Positions 45,206-53,722 of a DNA stretch of 64,000 nucleotides are shown here, in pieces (the stretch's first letter is position 1; the number at the start of each line of letters is the position of its first letter). The position numbers and the translations under genes are program-made. The notes beneath the pieces were generated by a model that ran no database searches, had not been told where the DNA came from, and was given only the letters and a program-made list of their open reading frames with translations. The DNA is from Spirosoma oryzae (lineage in GTDB: Bacteria > Bacteroidota > Bacteroidia > Cytophagales > Spirosomataceae), in assembly GCF_003002825.1 (NCBI RefSeq), contig NZ_PVTE01000004.1, positions 298,883 to 362,882 on the forward strand, written 5' to 3'.

Positions 45206-46642
45206 TTAATCCACCGTGCTGAGTTTGACGGTGTTGGTCCGGCGCGCCTGCGTCAGCGGCATGCTGAGCGTGTTGATAAAGATGTCGCCCGAGACCAGCT
45301 TCTTCTGACTAATCAGCGTTTGCTTGATACCTTCTACCGTTTCATCGACGGTCAGATTTGGGTTCACTTCGTACGGCATCGCCTGTACACCCCAGTACAA
45401 ACCCAGCGTATTCCGCAGTTGCGCGTCTGGCGAGAACACCAGCAGATCCGCTTTGGGACGGTGGTGCGACAGCCGTACAGCCGTGTACCCCGAATTAGTG
45501 ATACCGATTAGCGCTTTGGCGTTGGTGTCACGAGCCAGGCGGCAGGCACTCATCACGACGTTGTCGTTGATGGCGTTTTCGCTCGGGTTCTCGTTGACCT
45601 GCGCGTGGTAGCGATAGTAAATCTTGTCAGACGAGGTTTCCACCTGTCGGATGGTGTTCGCCATCGCTTCGACCGCCAGGATGGGGTATTTACCCGAAGC
45701 CGTTTCCGCACTCAGCATTACCGCATCGGCACCGTCGAGTACCGAGTTGGCGATGTCGTTGATTTCCGCGCGGGTCGGGCGGGGCGCGTCGATCATGCTT
45801 TCCAGCATCTGCGTGGCCACGATGACCGGCTTGGCAGCCCGGTTACACTTCTCAACCAGCATCTTCTGAATCATCGGCACCTCTTCGGCGGGCAGTTCTA
45901 CCCCGAGGTCACCCCGCGCGACCATCAGGCCATCGGTGGCAGCAATGATTTCGTCGATGTTCTGGATGGCTTCCGGCTTTTCGATTTTGGCAATCACGCG
46001 GCTTTTCTTACCCCGCGACCGGATATATTCTTTGATTTCGATGATTTCCGAAGCCTCCCGTACAAACGACAGGGCAATCCATTCGGCGTCGTGTTCCAGA
46101 CCAAACTCCAGATCGGCCCAGTCTTTTTCGGTCACGGCGGGCATCGACACTTTCGTGTTGGGCAGGTTGACCCCCTTCTTCGACTTCATCGGACCACCGT
46201 AGACAACTTCCGTAACGACATCGGTTCCTTCCGTCCGCAGTACGCGTACTTCCAGTTTGCCGTCGTCCATCAGGATACGCTCACCGGGATGCACGTCCTT
46301 GTACATGTCTTTGTAAGGCGTACTGACGCGCTCAGCGGTACCGACGATATCTTCGTTGGTGAAGGTCAGTTCGTTACCCGCTACGATCTGTACGCCGTCT
46401 TTACTTTCGACGTTACCGATGCGGATTTTAGGACCCTGCAAATCCTGCAATACGCAGAGGTTGAGGTTATGTTCAGCGTTGATTTCGCGAATGCGGTTCA
46501 ACCGCATCAGGTGATCTTCGTGTGTACCGTGGGAGAAATTGAGCCGAAAGACATTTACTCCAGCTTGGGCCAGTGCCAGCAATTGTTCTTTCGTTTCGGA
46601 AGTCGGGCCTATCGTGGCCACGATCTTAGTTTTCTTAGACAT
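45206..46642 (-). CDS. pyk: Pyruvate kinase
   Basis: A 478-residue pyruvate kinase (PEP + ADP to pyruvate + ATP). MSKKTKIVATIGP is the family start and sets it at 46642; upstream in-frame codons are promoter sequence. RLNFSHGTHEDH, EKPEAIQNIDEI and ATQMLESMIDAPRPTRAE are active-site segments. A C-terminal domain is present. It is monocistronic, with an exact -7 box upstream. Confidence 0.97.
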   Translation of the reverse strand: MSKKTKIVATIGPTSETKEQLLALAQAGVNVFRLNFSHGTHEDHLMRLNRIREINAEHNLNLCVLQDLQGPKIRIGNVESKDGVQIVAGNELTFTNEDIVGTAERVSTPYKDMYKDVHPGERILMDDGKLEVRVLRTEGTDVVTEVVYGGPMKSKKGVNLPNTKVSMPAVTEKDWADLEFGLEHDAEWIALSFVREASEIIEIKEYIRSRGKKSRVIAKIEKPEAIQNIDEIIAATDGLMVARGDLGVELPAEEVPMIQKMLVEKCNRAAKPVIVATQMLESMIDAPRPTRAEINDIANSVLDGADAVMLSAETASGKYPILAVEAMANTIRQVETSSDKIYYRYHAQVNENPSENAINDNVVMSACRLARDTNAKALIGITNSGYTAVRLSHHRPKADLLVFSPDAQLRNTLGLYWGVQAMPYEVNPNLTVDETVEGIKQTLISQKKLVSGDIFINTLSMPLTQARRTNTVKLSTVD

Positions 46643-46684
46643 GAGGGACGGGAAAAATTGGGCAAAATCGGGCAAAAGCCGGTG

Positions 46685-46692
46685 CAAAAATA
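46685..46692 (-). promoter_or_regulatory. -7 box for pyk
   Basis: TATTTTTG on the minus strand is an exact TAnnTTTG match 43 bases before the ATG. No -33 box was seen. Confidence 0.45.
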
Positions 46693-46778
46693 ACCGGCGG
46701 GGTAAATAAACAGTGGTGTTCACGGAAATTTTACCCGCTGTCCGTCGTTGCCTATCTTGCAACCCTATTCATAAACTG

Positions 46779-47570
46779 ATGGATCTAGGATTACAAAACA
46801 AAGTCGTTGTCGTTACCGGCGGAGCACGGGGAATCGGCGAGGGAATCGTTCGAAGTCTGGCTGCCGAAGGTGCCATTCCAGTCATCGTCGGTCGTAGTGA
46901 AGTGTACAACCTAAAGCTGGTGGCAGACCTCGAAGCGGCCGGTCAGCAAGCCTTTCAGGTCGTCGCCAACCTCACCGACCCCGACGCGTCAAAGCAGGCC
47001 ATCGACGCGATCATGGCACAATACGGTCGGATCGACGGACTGGTCAATAATGCGGGCGAAAACGACGGGGTTGGCCTGGAATCGGGCGACTACGAGCGCT
47101 TCATGCAATCGCTGCATAAGAACGTCGTGCATTATTACCTCATGGCTCATCACGCCCTGCCCGCTCTGAAAGCGTCGAAAGGGTCGATCGTCAATATCAC
47201 ATCGAAAACGGCCGATACGGGGCAGGGCAACACCTCGGCCTATGCCGCAGCCAACGGCGGTCGGAACGCGCTGACCCGCGAATGGGCCGTTGAACTGCTC
47301 AAATACGGCATTCGGGTGAATGCGGTCGTCGTGGCCGAATGCTGGACCCCGCTCTACGAACGCTGGATCGACTCGCTCCCCAATCCACAGGAAAAGCTGG
47401 CGTCGATCACGGCGCATATCCCGCTCGAAAACCGCATGACCACAACGCAGGAAATTGCCGACGCGGTGACATTCCTGGTGTCGCCCCGGTCAAGCCATAC
47501 AACGGGTCAACTCGTGTACGTCGATGGCGGCTATGTTCACCTTGACCGGTCACTGGCCAACGCCGAATAG
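46779..47570 (+). CDS. SDR oxidoreductase, L-fucose dehydrogenase-like, catalytic Lys replaced
   Basis: A 263-residue short-chain dehydrogenase. The cofactor motif TGGARGIG (13-20), NNAG (90-93), Ser142 and Tyr155 are present, but the YxxxK motif reads YAAAN, with Asn159 in place of the catalytic Lys. The codon is AAC. The protein resembles SDRs annotated as L-fucose dehydrogenase (SLPNPQEKLASI, PLENRMTTTQEIADAVTFL). Activity is doubtful or altered. ATG 46779 is chosen because MDLGLQNKVVVVTGG is the family start. TATCTTGC (46753-46760) may be its -7 box. Confidence 0.85.
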   Translation: MDLGLQNKVVVVTGGARGIGEGIVRSLAAEGAIPVIVGRSEVYNLKLVADLEAAGQQAFQVVANLTDPDASKQAIDAIMAQYGRIDGLVNNAGENDGVGLESGDYERFMQSLHKNVVHYYLMAHHALPALKASKGSIVNITSKTADTGQGNTSAYAAANGGRNALTREWAVELLKYGIRVNAVVVAECWTPLYERWIDSLPNPQEKLASITAHIPLENRMTTTQEIADAVTFLVSPRSSHTTGQLVYVDGGYVHLDRSLANAE

Positions 47571-47583
47571 CGACAGAGAGATT

Positions 47584-47617
47584 AAACCTAAAAGGTTTCG
47601 AAAAATCTTTTAGGTTT
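47584..47617. repeat. AAACCTAAAAG hairpin
   Basis: The perfect 11-base arms 47584-47594 and 47607-47617 lie 14 bases after the SDR stop. It may act as a terminator. Confidence 0.65.
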
Positions 47618-47643
47618 GTGAATCAACACGTTATAGCCAGTAC

Positions 47644-47684
47644 AAATCAGAACAGCAACGCCGGCAGCGTTGCTGTTCTGATTT
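47644..47684. terminator. 18-base perfect hairpin upstream of dinB
   Basis: AAATCAGAACAGCAACGC (47644-47661) pairs perfectly with 47667-47684 around a five-base loop. There is no U tract. It lies between the SDR gene and the dinB promoter. Confidence 0.65.
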
Positions 47685-47714
47685 ACTACCTTTCCTGTTT
47701 GATCGAATATGTTT

Positions 47715-47722
47715 TACTTTTG
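47715..47722 (+). promoter_or_regulatory. -7 box for dinB
   Basis: TACTTTTG is an exact TAnnTTTG match 37 bases before the GTG start. A TTTG at 47698-47701 is 13 bases upstream, shorter than usual spacing. Confidence 0.45.
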
Positions 47723-47758
47723 CTATACAGCTTGCAACAGTAACTCAACGAATCGGTC

Positions 47759-48838
47759 GTGGTATCTCCGGCTCACCGCAAAATTATTCACGTCGACATG
47801 GACGCTTTCTACGCGTCTGTCGAGCAGCGCGACAATCCTGACCTGCGCGGTAAGCCCGTAGCGGTGGGTGGCTCGCGACAGCGTGGGGTGGTAGCCGCTG
47901 CGAGCTACGAAGCCCGGCAGTACGGCGTGTATTCGGCGATGGCCTCGTCAATTGCCGTTCGTAAATGCCCGGAACTGCTGTTTGTCAAACCCCGCTTTGA
48001 CGTCTACAAAGCAGTGTCGTTGCAGATACGGGCCATCTTCGCCGACTATACCGACCTGATTGAACCGCTATCGCTGGACGAAGCCTACCTCGACGTCACC
48101 GACGCCACCGGTTCTGACCGTACCGCCACCCAACTCGCCCGTATGCTCAAAGAGCGCATCCGACAGGAAACGAACCTGACAGCATCGGCGGGCGTATCCT
48201 ACAACAAATTCCTGGCGAAGCTGGCATCCGACTACAACAAGCCCGACGGGCTGTACGTCATCAAACCCCACCAGGGGCTGGACTTCGTGGCCAGACTATC
48301 GGTTGGGCAGTTTCATGGTATCGGGCGGGTAACGGCGGCAAGGCTCAACGACCTGGGCATTTTTACGGGTCTCGACCTACGCCAGCAAAGCGAAGCGTAC
48401 CTGACCCAACAGTTCGGCAAAGTCGGCCACCACTACTACAGCATCGCCCGCGCCATCGACGAGCGGCCCGTCACGCCCAACCGCGCCCGTAAGTCGGTCG
48501 GCTCGGAAACAACGTTCGAGCAGGACTTGACCGACGAGCCGGATTTACTGGCGCAACTCGAACCACTGATCGACGACGTGTGGGATTACTGCGAACGAAC
48601 CGCCATTCGGGGCCGGACAATTACGTTGAAGGTAAAATACAGTGACTTTCAGCAGATCACCCGCAGCCGGACCCTACTCAGCCCTGCCGTCAACCGGCCT
48701 ATTATTGAGCATACGATTACGCAACTCTTACAGTCAATCCTGCCCGTCGACAAAGGCATTCGGCTGCTCGGCGTTTCCCTCTCGACCTTACAGCCGATCA
48801 ACATGACACCAACAGGGCAACTGACACTGAATTGGTGA
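47759..48838 (+). CDS. dinB: DNA polymerase IV
   Basis: A 359-residue Y-family translesion polymerase. IIHVDMDAFYASVEQRDNP and SLDEAYLDVT carry the catalytic acidic residues; ASAGVSYNKFLAKLASDYNKP is typical of DinB. The little-finger domain is present. GTG 47759 is the best start because the next ATG lies inside the catalytic motif. There is no visible SOS box. The stop is followed 43 bases later by the heptamer array. Confidence 0.95.
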   Translation: MVSPAHRKIIHVDMDAFYASVEQRDNPDLRGKPVAVGGSRQRGVVAAASYEARQYGVYSAMASSIAVRKCPELLFVKPRFDVYKAVSLQIRAIFADYTDLIEPLSLDEAYLDVTDATGSDRTATQLARMLKERIRQETNLTASAGVSYNKFLAKLASDYNKPDGLYVIKPHQGLDFVARLSVGQFHGIGRVTAARLNDLGIFTGLDLRQQSEAYLTQQFGKVGHHYYSIARAIDERPVTPNRARKSVGSETTFEQDLTDEPDLLAQLEPLIDDVWDYCERTAIRGRTITLKVKYSDFQQITRSRTLLSPAVNRPIIEHTITQLLQSILPVDKGIRLLGVSLSTLQPINMTPTGQLTLNW

Positions 48839-48881
48839 TTATGGGGAAGAAAGAAGAGAGAAGAAAGAAAAAAGAACACGG

Positions 48882-49007
48882 TTCCTCTTTCCTCTTTCCT
48901 CTTTCCTCTTTCCTCTTTCCTCTTTCCTCTTTCCTCTTTCCTCTTTCCTCTTTCCTCTTTCCTCTTTCCTCTTTCCTCTTTCCTCTTTCCTCTTTCCTCT
49001 TTCCTCT
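48882..49007. repeat. 18-copy heptamer tandem array (TTCCTCT)
   Basis: Eighteen unbroken copies of TTCCTCT (126 bases, perfect period 7) lie between dinB (stop 48838) and the stop codon of the convergent SDR (49007-49009). The last base overlaps that stop. One strand is pure purine, the other pure pyrimidine. It looks like a simple-sequence locus able to vary by slippage. Confidence 0.95.
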
Positions 49008-49753
49008 TATTTCCGATAAATCGTCGAAGCTGCGGCCTGCGCGCTTGCCAGGATGGTCACGTCGGCGATGGTGACATGGGGCGGGGCGGTTACTGCATAC
49101 ACAATCGTATCGGCAATGTCTTTGGCTGATAGTGGTGTGAAGCCATCGTATACTTTTGCGGCTCGGTCGGCGTCGCCTTTGAATCGCGTGACGGAAAACT
49201 CCGTTTCTACCGCACCCGGCGCAATATTGGTCACCTTGATACCGTGCTGCGTCAGGTCGAGCCGCATACCCGCGCTCAGCGCTTCGACGGCCGCTTTCGA
49301 CGCGCAATAAACCGCACCATTAGCGTATGTCTGCTTCCCGGCAATCGAACTCAGATTGACGATATGCCCCTTACCCCGGCTAACCATACCGGGCATCACG
49401 GCTCTCGACACGTAAAGCAGGCCCTGCACGTTGGCATCGATCATCAGGTCCCAGTCATCCGGATTACCGTCCTGAATAGAGTCGAGACCATGCGCGTTTC
49501 CGGCGTTGTTCACCAGCAGATCGATATCCTGCCAGTCAGCGGGCAGACCAGCAATGGCCGACTCGACGGCCGACCGGTCGCGCACGTCGAATGTAAGTGT
49601 ATGCACCTCCGTTTGCCGGGCAAGCGCGCGGCTGAGTTCGTCGAGCCGGTCCTGCCGGCGACCACACAGAATAAGTCGATATTTCAAGGGGGCAAGGGCT
49701 TCGGCGGTGGCCCGGCCAATCCCCGATGTTGCGCCCGTAATCAATGCCAGCAT
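49007..49753 (-). CDS. SDR oxidoreductase, YdfG-like
   Basis: A 248-residue classical short-chain dehydrogenase. TGATSGIG (7-14) binds the cofactor, the RR dipeptide after beta2 suggests NADP, and the active site is intact with NNAG, Ser and YCASK. It resembles YdfG-type NADP-dependent 3-hydroxy acid/serine dehydrogenases; the substrate is not known. Its stop codon abuts the heptamer array, so changes in array length would alter only the 3' end of the mRNA. Confidence 0.9.
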   Translation of the reverse strand: MLALITGATSGIGRATAEALAPLKYRLILCGRRQDRLDELSRALARQTEVHTLTFDVRDRSAVESAIAGLPADWQDIDLLVNNAGNAHGLDSIQDGNPDDWDLMIDANVQGLLYVSRAVMPGMVSRGKGHIVNLSSIAGKQTYANGAVYCASKAAVEALSAGMRLDLTQHGIKVTNIAPGAVETEFSVTRFKGDADRAAKVYDGFTPLSAKDIADTIVYAVTAPPHVTIADVTILASAQAAASTIYRK

Positions 49754-49942
49754 GCGTCTGTTGCTCGTTTAGTGAGATAATTGGTCAAAATTAATCGAAA
49801 AAAAAGGCGTACTGTTTCCGAGAGCGTGAGCCAAAAACCGGCCCCAAATTTGCTTTTCGAGTAACCAGCGTTCCTGCGCTTTACTGCTTTATCCGCCTTA
49901 AAATCGACTCCTTAATGCGTACGATCACGTAACGTCCCGATC

Positions 49943-50926
49943 ATGTCTCCCGACCTTTCAGTAGTCATCACCACCTTTCAGCAGCCAGCCCAGCTGCTAA
50001 AATGTCTTGACGCCCTGGAACGCCAGTCGCTACCCCGCCATCAGTTCGAAGTGATCGTCGTCGACGATGGCGACTCTCCGGCAACGGCTACAGCAGTCGC
50101 TTTGTTTACCCGTCAGCTTAACCAGCAGCATGGCGCTTTGGACGTTCGTTATTTACCGCAGTCTGTTCGCCGGGGTAGCGCTGCGGCCCGCAACCGGGGC
50201 TGGCAGGCCGCACGGGGCCGGATTGTCGCCTTCACCAACGGCGATTGCTTACCCCAGCCAACCTGGCTCGCCAATGCGCTGGCCTGCTTCGACGATGCGA
50301 CAGAGGTTGTCACCGGTCAGTTGTGGCTTCAGCCCCCCTACGCTGATGAACCCCTCGGCCCGGACACGCTGGCTGCCGATCCGGTTAGCCTGCTGTCGGC
50401 GAACTGTTTCTGCCGGAAAACCACACTCGAACGACTGGGTGGTTTCCCGACAACGGTCACCTACAGTCGGCAGGCTGATCTTTTATTCCTGACAACACTG
50501 ATTCAGCAGGCAGTACCGATCAGAAAGAGCAAAGACGTCCTCGTTGTTCAGTACATACCCGTACCACACAATTTGCCTGGCCGCTATACCCACCACCCGA
50601 TGGAAGGCGCTGCCGTCACCGACGAGCAGGCCGTCCGGCAGTTTTGGGCGGAGGGCGGCACCAGCAGGCAGTCGCTTCCTGTTCACTGGGCCGCTATCAG
50701 CGGAGCAGTCATGGGGTTGATGGGGGTTCTGACGGGGGGTATTCTGATGGCGATGACCGGTTTTGGGGTATGGGTAACCCTGGCCGCCCTTTTTGGCAAA
50801 CGCGAGTACCCATCAATGCAGCGACGAATGACCCTACTGACAATCGTGTGGACTCGGCTGAGTACGCCATTCGTTTCCGTCTACTGGCATCTGTACAGTG
50901 CGATCAAATACGGCGTTATGCACTGA
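49943..50926 (+). CDS. Family 2 glycosyltransferase
   Basis: A 327-residue GT-A enzyme. DLSVVITTFQQPAQLLKCL and VIVVDDGDS form the nucleotide-binding part. The region that usually reads TDDD is FTNGDCLPQP, keeping one acidic residue. Two hydrophobic helices (about 250-285) follow, suggesting membrane attachment. It precedes the ebo genes by 174 bases on the same strand, but membership in that cluster is not established. Confidence 0.85.
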   Translation: MSPDLSVVITTFQQPAQLLKCLDALERQSLPRHQFEVIVVDDGDSPATATAVALFTRQLNQQHGALDVRYLPQSVRRGSAAARNRGWQAARGRIVAFTNGDCLPQPTWLANALACFDDATEVVTGQLWLQPPYADEPLGPDTLAADPVSLLSANCFCRKTTLERLGGFPTTVTYSRQADLLFLTTLIQQAVPIRKSKDVLVVQYIPVPHNLPGRYTHHPMEGAAVTDEQAVRQFWAEGGTSRQSLPVHWAAISGAVMGLMGVLTGGILMAMTGFGVWVTLAALFGKREYPSMQRRMTLLTIVWTRLSTPFVSVYWHLYSAIKYGVMH

Positions 50927-51100
50927 ACCGGTCGTCCGGGTATAAATGGGTTGCATTCGGCTTCTAGTACCGGCTCACCGTCGGACCGCAAACCAACGCC
51001 CTCATCCGGAACTACCACCTAACGGAATAAGTTGTTTTAACGGCCTGCCCGGTGAATCGACACCCTGCCAGCTTTACCGACAACGTTCCGTTACTCCTTC

Positions 51101-52258
51101 ATGGATCATCTGCAACAAGAATTCAGCGTTCGCTTTTCGTACCCGATCTTTTTCACGAGCGATCTGTTTGCCACGACTAATTCGCTTTTTGCCGACTTCT
51201 TCAACAAATCGGCCGGTGCTGTCCGCCGGAAACTCCTGTTCATTGTTGATTCGGGCGTTGTCGAGGCACATCCCCAACTGCTTGATTCGATTCGGACTTA
51301 CGTTGCTCAGCACGTAGCCGCGCTCGACCTGATCGATGATGTACTGGTACTGCCAGGCGGTGAGATTGCCAAGAACAGCCCCGATGCCGTCGAAACGATT
51401 GTCGACGCGATTGATCGCTACGGCGTCGACCGGCATTCGTTCGTCGTGGGTATTGGGGGTGGCTCGATTCTCGACATGGTTGGCTACGCAGCCGCTATCT
51501 CGCACCGGGGCATCCGCCACGTTCGTATTCCGACGACCGTTTTGTCGCAGAACGATTCGGGCGTGGGCGTCAAAAACGGGGTGAATTACCGGGGTAAGAA
51601 AAACTTTCTCGGCACGTTTGTCCCCCCCGTCGCGGTGTTCAACGACAGTACGTTTCTAACGACACTCGATGATCGCGACTGGCGGGCCGGTACGGCTGAA
51701 GCGATTAAAGTAGCGCTGATCAAAGACCGCGCGTTCTTCGACTGGCTCGACACCAACGCGACGGCACTGGCCCAGCGCGACCTACCGGCGATGCAGTATC
51801 TGATTCACCGCTGCGCCGACCTGCACCTGAAGCACATTGCCGGGGGCGACCCATTTGAGATGGGATCGTCGCGCCCGCTGGACTTCGGCCACTGGAGCGC
51901 ACACAAGCTCGAACAACTGACCGACTTCGAATTACGGCATGGCGAGGCCGTAGCCATCGGCATTGCCCTCGACACACTGTACTCGCAGCAGCTGGGCTGG
52001 CTCAGCGAAGCCGACGCCGACCGGGTGCTGAACCTCATGCGTACACTGGGCTTCTCACTCTACCAACCCATGCTCGACGCCAACGATAGCGCCGACGTGC
52101 TGAAAGGACTCGCAGAATTTCGCGAACACCTTGGCGGTCAGCTCACGATCATGCTCCTGACAGGTCTCGGCACTGGCGTTGAAGTACACGAAATGGATGA
52201 CAGCCGTATCCGGCAGGCCATTGCTCAGTTGAAACGCACCGAATCTCAACCCGCATGA
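51101..52258 (+). CDS. eboD: EboD-like sugar-phosphate cyclase (3-dehydroquinate synthase family)
   Basis: A 385-residue protein of the 3-dehydroquinate synthase/sugar-phosphate cyclase superfamily. GIGGGSILDMVGYAAA binds NAD. Metal ligands are kept: Glu200 in AGTAEAIK, His264 in DFGHWSAH and His280 in LRHGEAVAIG. It differs from AroB, and its location immediately before eboE points to EboD. In the ebo cluster this enzyme's substrate is not known. Its stop overlaps the eboE ATG by four bases (ATGA). Confidence 0.85.
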   Translation: MDHLQQEFSVRFSYPIFFTSDLFATTNSLFADFFNKSAGAVRRKLLFIVDSGVVEAHPQLLDSIRTYVAQHVAALDLIDDVLVLPGGEIAKNSPDAVETIVDAIDRYGVDRHSFVVGIGGGSILDMVGYAAAISHRGIRHVRIPTTVLSQNDSGVGVKNGVNYRGKKNFLGTFVPPVAVFNDSTFLTTLDDRDWRAGTAEAIKVALIKDRAFFDWLDTNATALAQRDLPAMQYLIHRCADLHLKHIAGGDPFEMGSSRPLDFGHWSAHKLEQLTDFELRHGEAVAIGIALDTLYSQQLGWLSEADADRVLNLMRTLGFSLYQPMLDANDSADVLKGLAEFREHLGGQLTIMLLTGLGTGVEVHEMDDSRIRQAIAQLKRTESQPA

Positions 52259-53499
52259 AAACGGACATTGGCCACCTCGGGTACTGTACCAATATCCACC
52301 CCGGCGAGAGCTGGGCCGATCATTTCGCCGAACTGCAACGCGCGATTCCGGCCCTGAAAGCCCAATTGCCGCTGTCGGAAGACGGTAGTCAGCCCCGGCC
52401 GTTTGGTATCGGACTGCGCCTGTCGAATCAGGCTAGTGAAGAACTGGAGCAACCCGAAAACCTGATCGCCTTTCAACACTGGCTGGCCGACAACGACTGC
52501 TACATCTTCACGATGAACGGATTTCCGTACGGTGGCTTTCACCACACGGTCGTGAAAGATCAGGTCCATGCGCCCGACTGGACCACCGAAGCACGGGTTG
52601 AGTACACCAAGCGGCTATTCCGGTTGCTGGCTATTCTACTGCCGGTCGATGAGCTGGGGAATGCAATCCAGGGTGGCATTTCGACCTCGCCCCTTTCGTA
52701 TCGGCACTGGTTTGAGTGGAACCAGCCAGCCGCTCGTGATTACCTGTTTTCGCAGACGACGCAGAACCTGCTCGAAGTGGTAGCGGAGCTGATTACGCTG
52801 CGGCAACAGACCGACCGACTGATGCACCTCGATATCGAACCCGAACCCGACGGTCTGCTCGAAACAACCGACGAGTTTATCGCCTGGTACACCGATTACC
52901 TGCTTCCGATGGGTATCGAGCAACTGACAGAGCAGTTTGGCCTGACCGACGAGGCTGCCGAAACGGCTATCTGCGAACACGTGCGGCTCTGTTACGACGT
53001 TTGTCACGCAGCAGTTAGCTACGAACGGCCGGTCGACGTGCTCGATAAACTGAAAAAATACGGACTACGTGTCGGGAAAGTACAGATTAGCGCGGCCCTG
53101 AAAGCCGACTTCCCGGCGGATAACGCGACCGAACGCGCAGCCGTTAAGGAAACGTTTGCCCGGTTCAACGAGCCGACCTACCTGCATCAGGTGGTGGCGC
53201 GAACGACGGCTAATCAACTGCTCCGTTTCGCCGATTTACCCGATGCGCTGGCGGCCTTCGACGACACCCATGCCGAGTGGCGGGCGCATTTTCACGTACC
53301 CCTGTTCGCCGACGGGTACGGGCAGCTTCACTCGACCCGCGACGCCATTACGGAGGTGATTCAACTGCAAAAGAAACGATCGTTTACCAATCAGTTTGAA
53401 GTCGAAACGTACACCTGGGACGTACTACCAGCCGAACTGAAAACCAACCTCGTCGACTCCATCGCCCGCGAACTCAGTTGGGTGGCGAAGCAGCTATAA
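52255..53499 (+). CDS. eboE: EboE, metabolite traffic protein
   Basis: A 414-residue protein resembling EboE, a xylose-isomerase-like TIM barrel. The N-terminus GHLGYCTNIHPGESW is characteristic; MHLDIEPEPDGLLE and CYDVCHAAVSYE hold candidate metal-binding acidic and His residues. There is no signal peptide. The ebo cluster has been linked to export of scytonemin precursors in cyanobacteria; the catalytic role of EboE is unknown. It is coupled to eboD by overlap, and its stop is one base from element D. Confidence 0.87.
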   Translation: MKTDIGHLGYCTNIHPGESWADHFAELQRAIPALKAQLPLSEDGSQPRPFGIGLRLSNQASEELEQPENLIAFQHWLADNDCYIFTMNGFPYGGFHHTVVKDQVHAPDWTTEARVEYTKRLFRLLAILLPVDELGNAIQGGISTSPLSYRHWFEWNQPAARDYLFSQTTQNLLEVVAELITLRQQTDRLMHLDIEPEPDGLLETTDEFIAWYTDYLLPMGIEQLTEQFGLTDEAAETAICEHVRLCYDVCHAAVSYERPVDVLDKLKKYGLRVGKVQISAALKADFPADNATERAAVKETFARFNEPTYLHQVVARTTANQLLRFADLPDALAAFDDTHAEWRAHFHVPLFADGYGQLHSTRDAITEVIQLQKKRSFTNQFEVETYTWDVLPAELKTNLVDSIARELSWVAKQL

Positions 53500-53500
53500 C

Positions 53501-53718
53501 GTTTACGGTATACAGTTTTCAGTTTACGGTCGTTTGTCACAGTCAGCATCCAGCACAGGCCTTTTCTCCAGGATGGGTGCTGCAGTCGACAGACAGATTG
53601 TAGCAGGCGTTCCCTTTGCACGAAGTAGCTGATACGTAAACCGGTAGCGTTCCCAATGAGTAATCCGCCGTTGTAACCCGCTTCACGAACAAGAACCGAA
53701 AACAGTAAACCGTATACC
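53501..53718. repeat. Dispersed GTTTACGGT palindromic element, copy D
   Basis: The left end 53501-53529 and the right end 53691-53718 are imperfect inverted copies; the core TACGGT(A/T)TAC(A/T)GTTTTC matches, with 19 of 23 positions identical. The element fills the spacer between eboE (stop 53499) and eboF (ATG 53723). At 218 bases it is the longest copy, and its core is unique. Confidence 0.7.
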
Positions 53719-53722
53719 AACA

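Noticed and set aside
46779..47570. Functional link between the L-fucose dehydrogenase-like SDR and the GH29 fucosidase
   Set aside because: The genes are about 27 kb apart with no fucose transporter or other catabolic genes nearby.
48882..49007. CRISPR-like array
   Set aside because: Unit of 7 bases with no spacers; it is a simple tandem repeat, and there are no cas genes.
48798..49307. Minus-strand frame encoding a Lys/Glu/Arg repeat (KEERGKR)
   Set aside because: It is only the translation of the heptamer array, and it overlaps the real SDR gene in another frame.
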